From positions 1 to 27,714 of the IMG/VR virus record IMGVR_UViG_3300019776_000568: a DNA stretch of 27,714 nt. The stretch is one strand, 5' to 3'. The translations under genes were made by a program, and so were the position numbers. Positions 27,681 through 27,714 of this stretch are shown here, one piece after another (position 1 is the first letter of the stretch; each line of letters starts with the position of its first letter). The notes below the pieces were generated by a model. It had not been told where the DNA came from and did no database searches. It saw nothing but the letters and a program-made list of their open reading frames with translations. The DNA is from a virus.

Positions 27681-27714
27681 CAGAAGTTATCGAGGCGGCA
27701 GAGGAGGCGCCAGA
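27680..27714 (-). CDS. C-terminal end of a gene cut by the window edge
   Basis: The minus-strand frame enters from the right edge and ends in TGA at 27682-27680, reading WRLLCRLDNF. The stop overlaps the next gene's ATG (TGATG). Only 10 codons are visible, so no function can be given. Confidence 0.4.
   Translation of the reverse strand, partial: WRLLCRLDNF

Noticed and set aside
1-27714. CRISPR array, tRNA or rRNA
   Set aside because: No regularly spaced long repeats with unique spacers were seen, and no tRNA-like cloverleaf or rRNA stretch was recognised by eye. A tRNA search program would settle the tRNA point.

Overview
The window is a stretch of a temperate tailed-phage genome (or prophage) with siphovirus tail genes. 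No gene can be assigned to a bacterial chromosome and I found no tRNA or rRNA. DNA is GC-rich, genes are packed end to end, and almost all are read leftward (minus strand). A lipoprotein outer-spanin candidate and a holin-like protein point to a Gram-negative host. Secreted CHB_HEX-type and 'GxGIPxGT' surface modules resemble those I associate with Verrucomicrobiota (Opitutales-like) genomes, but that host guess is weak. Terminase, portal, protease and major capsid genes are not in the window and must lie outside it.

Layout. (1) 16-3008, leftward: replication operon. In transcription order: small membrane protein, DUF6378-like protein, replisome-organiser-like initiator, DnaC/IstB-like helicase loader, small protein, HNH endonuclease. 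(2) 3009-3133: divergent control region with three 16-bp palindromic operators. (3) 3134-3883, rightward: two unknown small proteins and a Cro/CI-type HTH protein. (4) 3907-9118, leftward: early/recombination operon. It holds RHH and excisionase-like regulators, small unknowns, a RecE-like exonuclease, an OB-like partner, a protein with an SSB-like C-terminal tip, two HTH proteins, a C5-cytosine methyltransferase whose whole length is also open in a second frame, and a PD-(D/E)XK-like nuclease. (5) 9233-9475, rightward: a second RHH protein diverging from the first. (6) 9476-9673: non-coding, with a strong hairpin at the 3' end of int and the probable attP zone. (7) 9674-10891: tyrosine integrase. 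(8) 11100-12269: two small proteins and a metallophosphoesterase. (9) 12362-21941: tail genes, comprising a J-like tip protein, a DUF6950-like protein, two tail proteins, tape measure, HK97 gp10-like protein, a polymerase-X-like nucleotidyltransferase, chaperone G/GT with a -1 frameshift site, and tail tube. (10) 21970-23661: tail completion, two small proteins, overlapping spanin candidates and holin. (11) 23669-27680: three consecutive proteins with Sec signal peptides, which is odd for a phage late operon.

Genes are knitted together by ATGA (once GTGA) stop/start overlaps at about twenty junctions. This coupling fixes many true starts and exposes small genes. The most notable observations are the full-length second frame within the methyltransferase gene, whose start obeys the ATGA rule better than the methyltransferase does; the A9 frameshift site joining chaperones G and GT; the operator cluster; a polymerase-X-like protein inside the tail operon; and the run of signal-peptide-bearing proteins.
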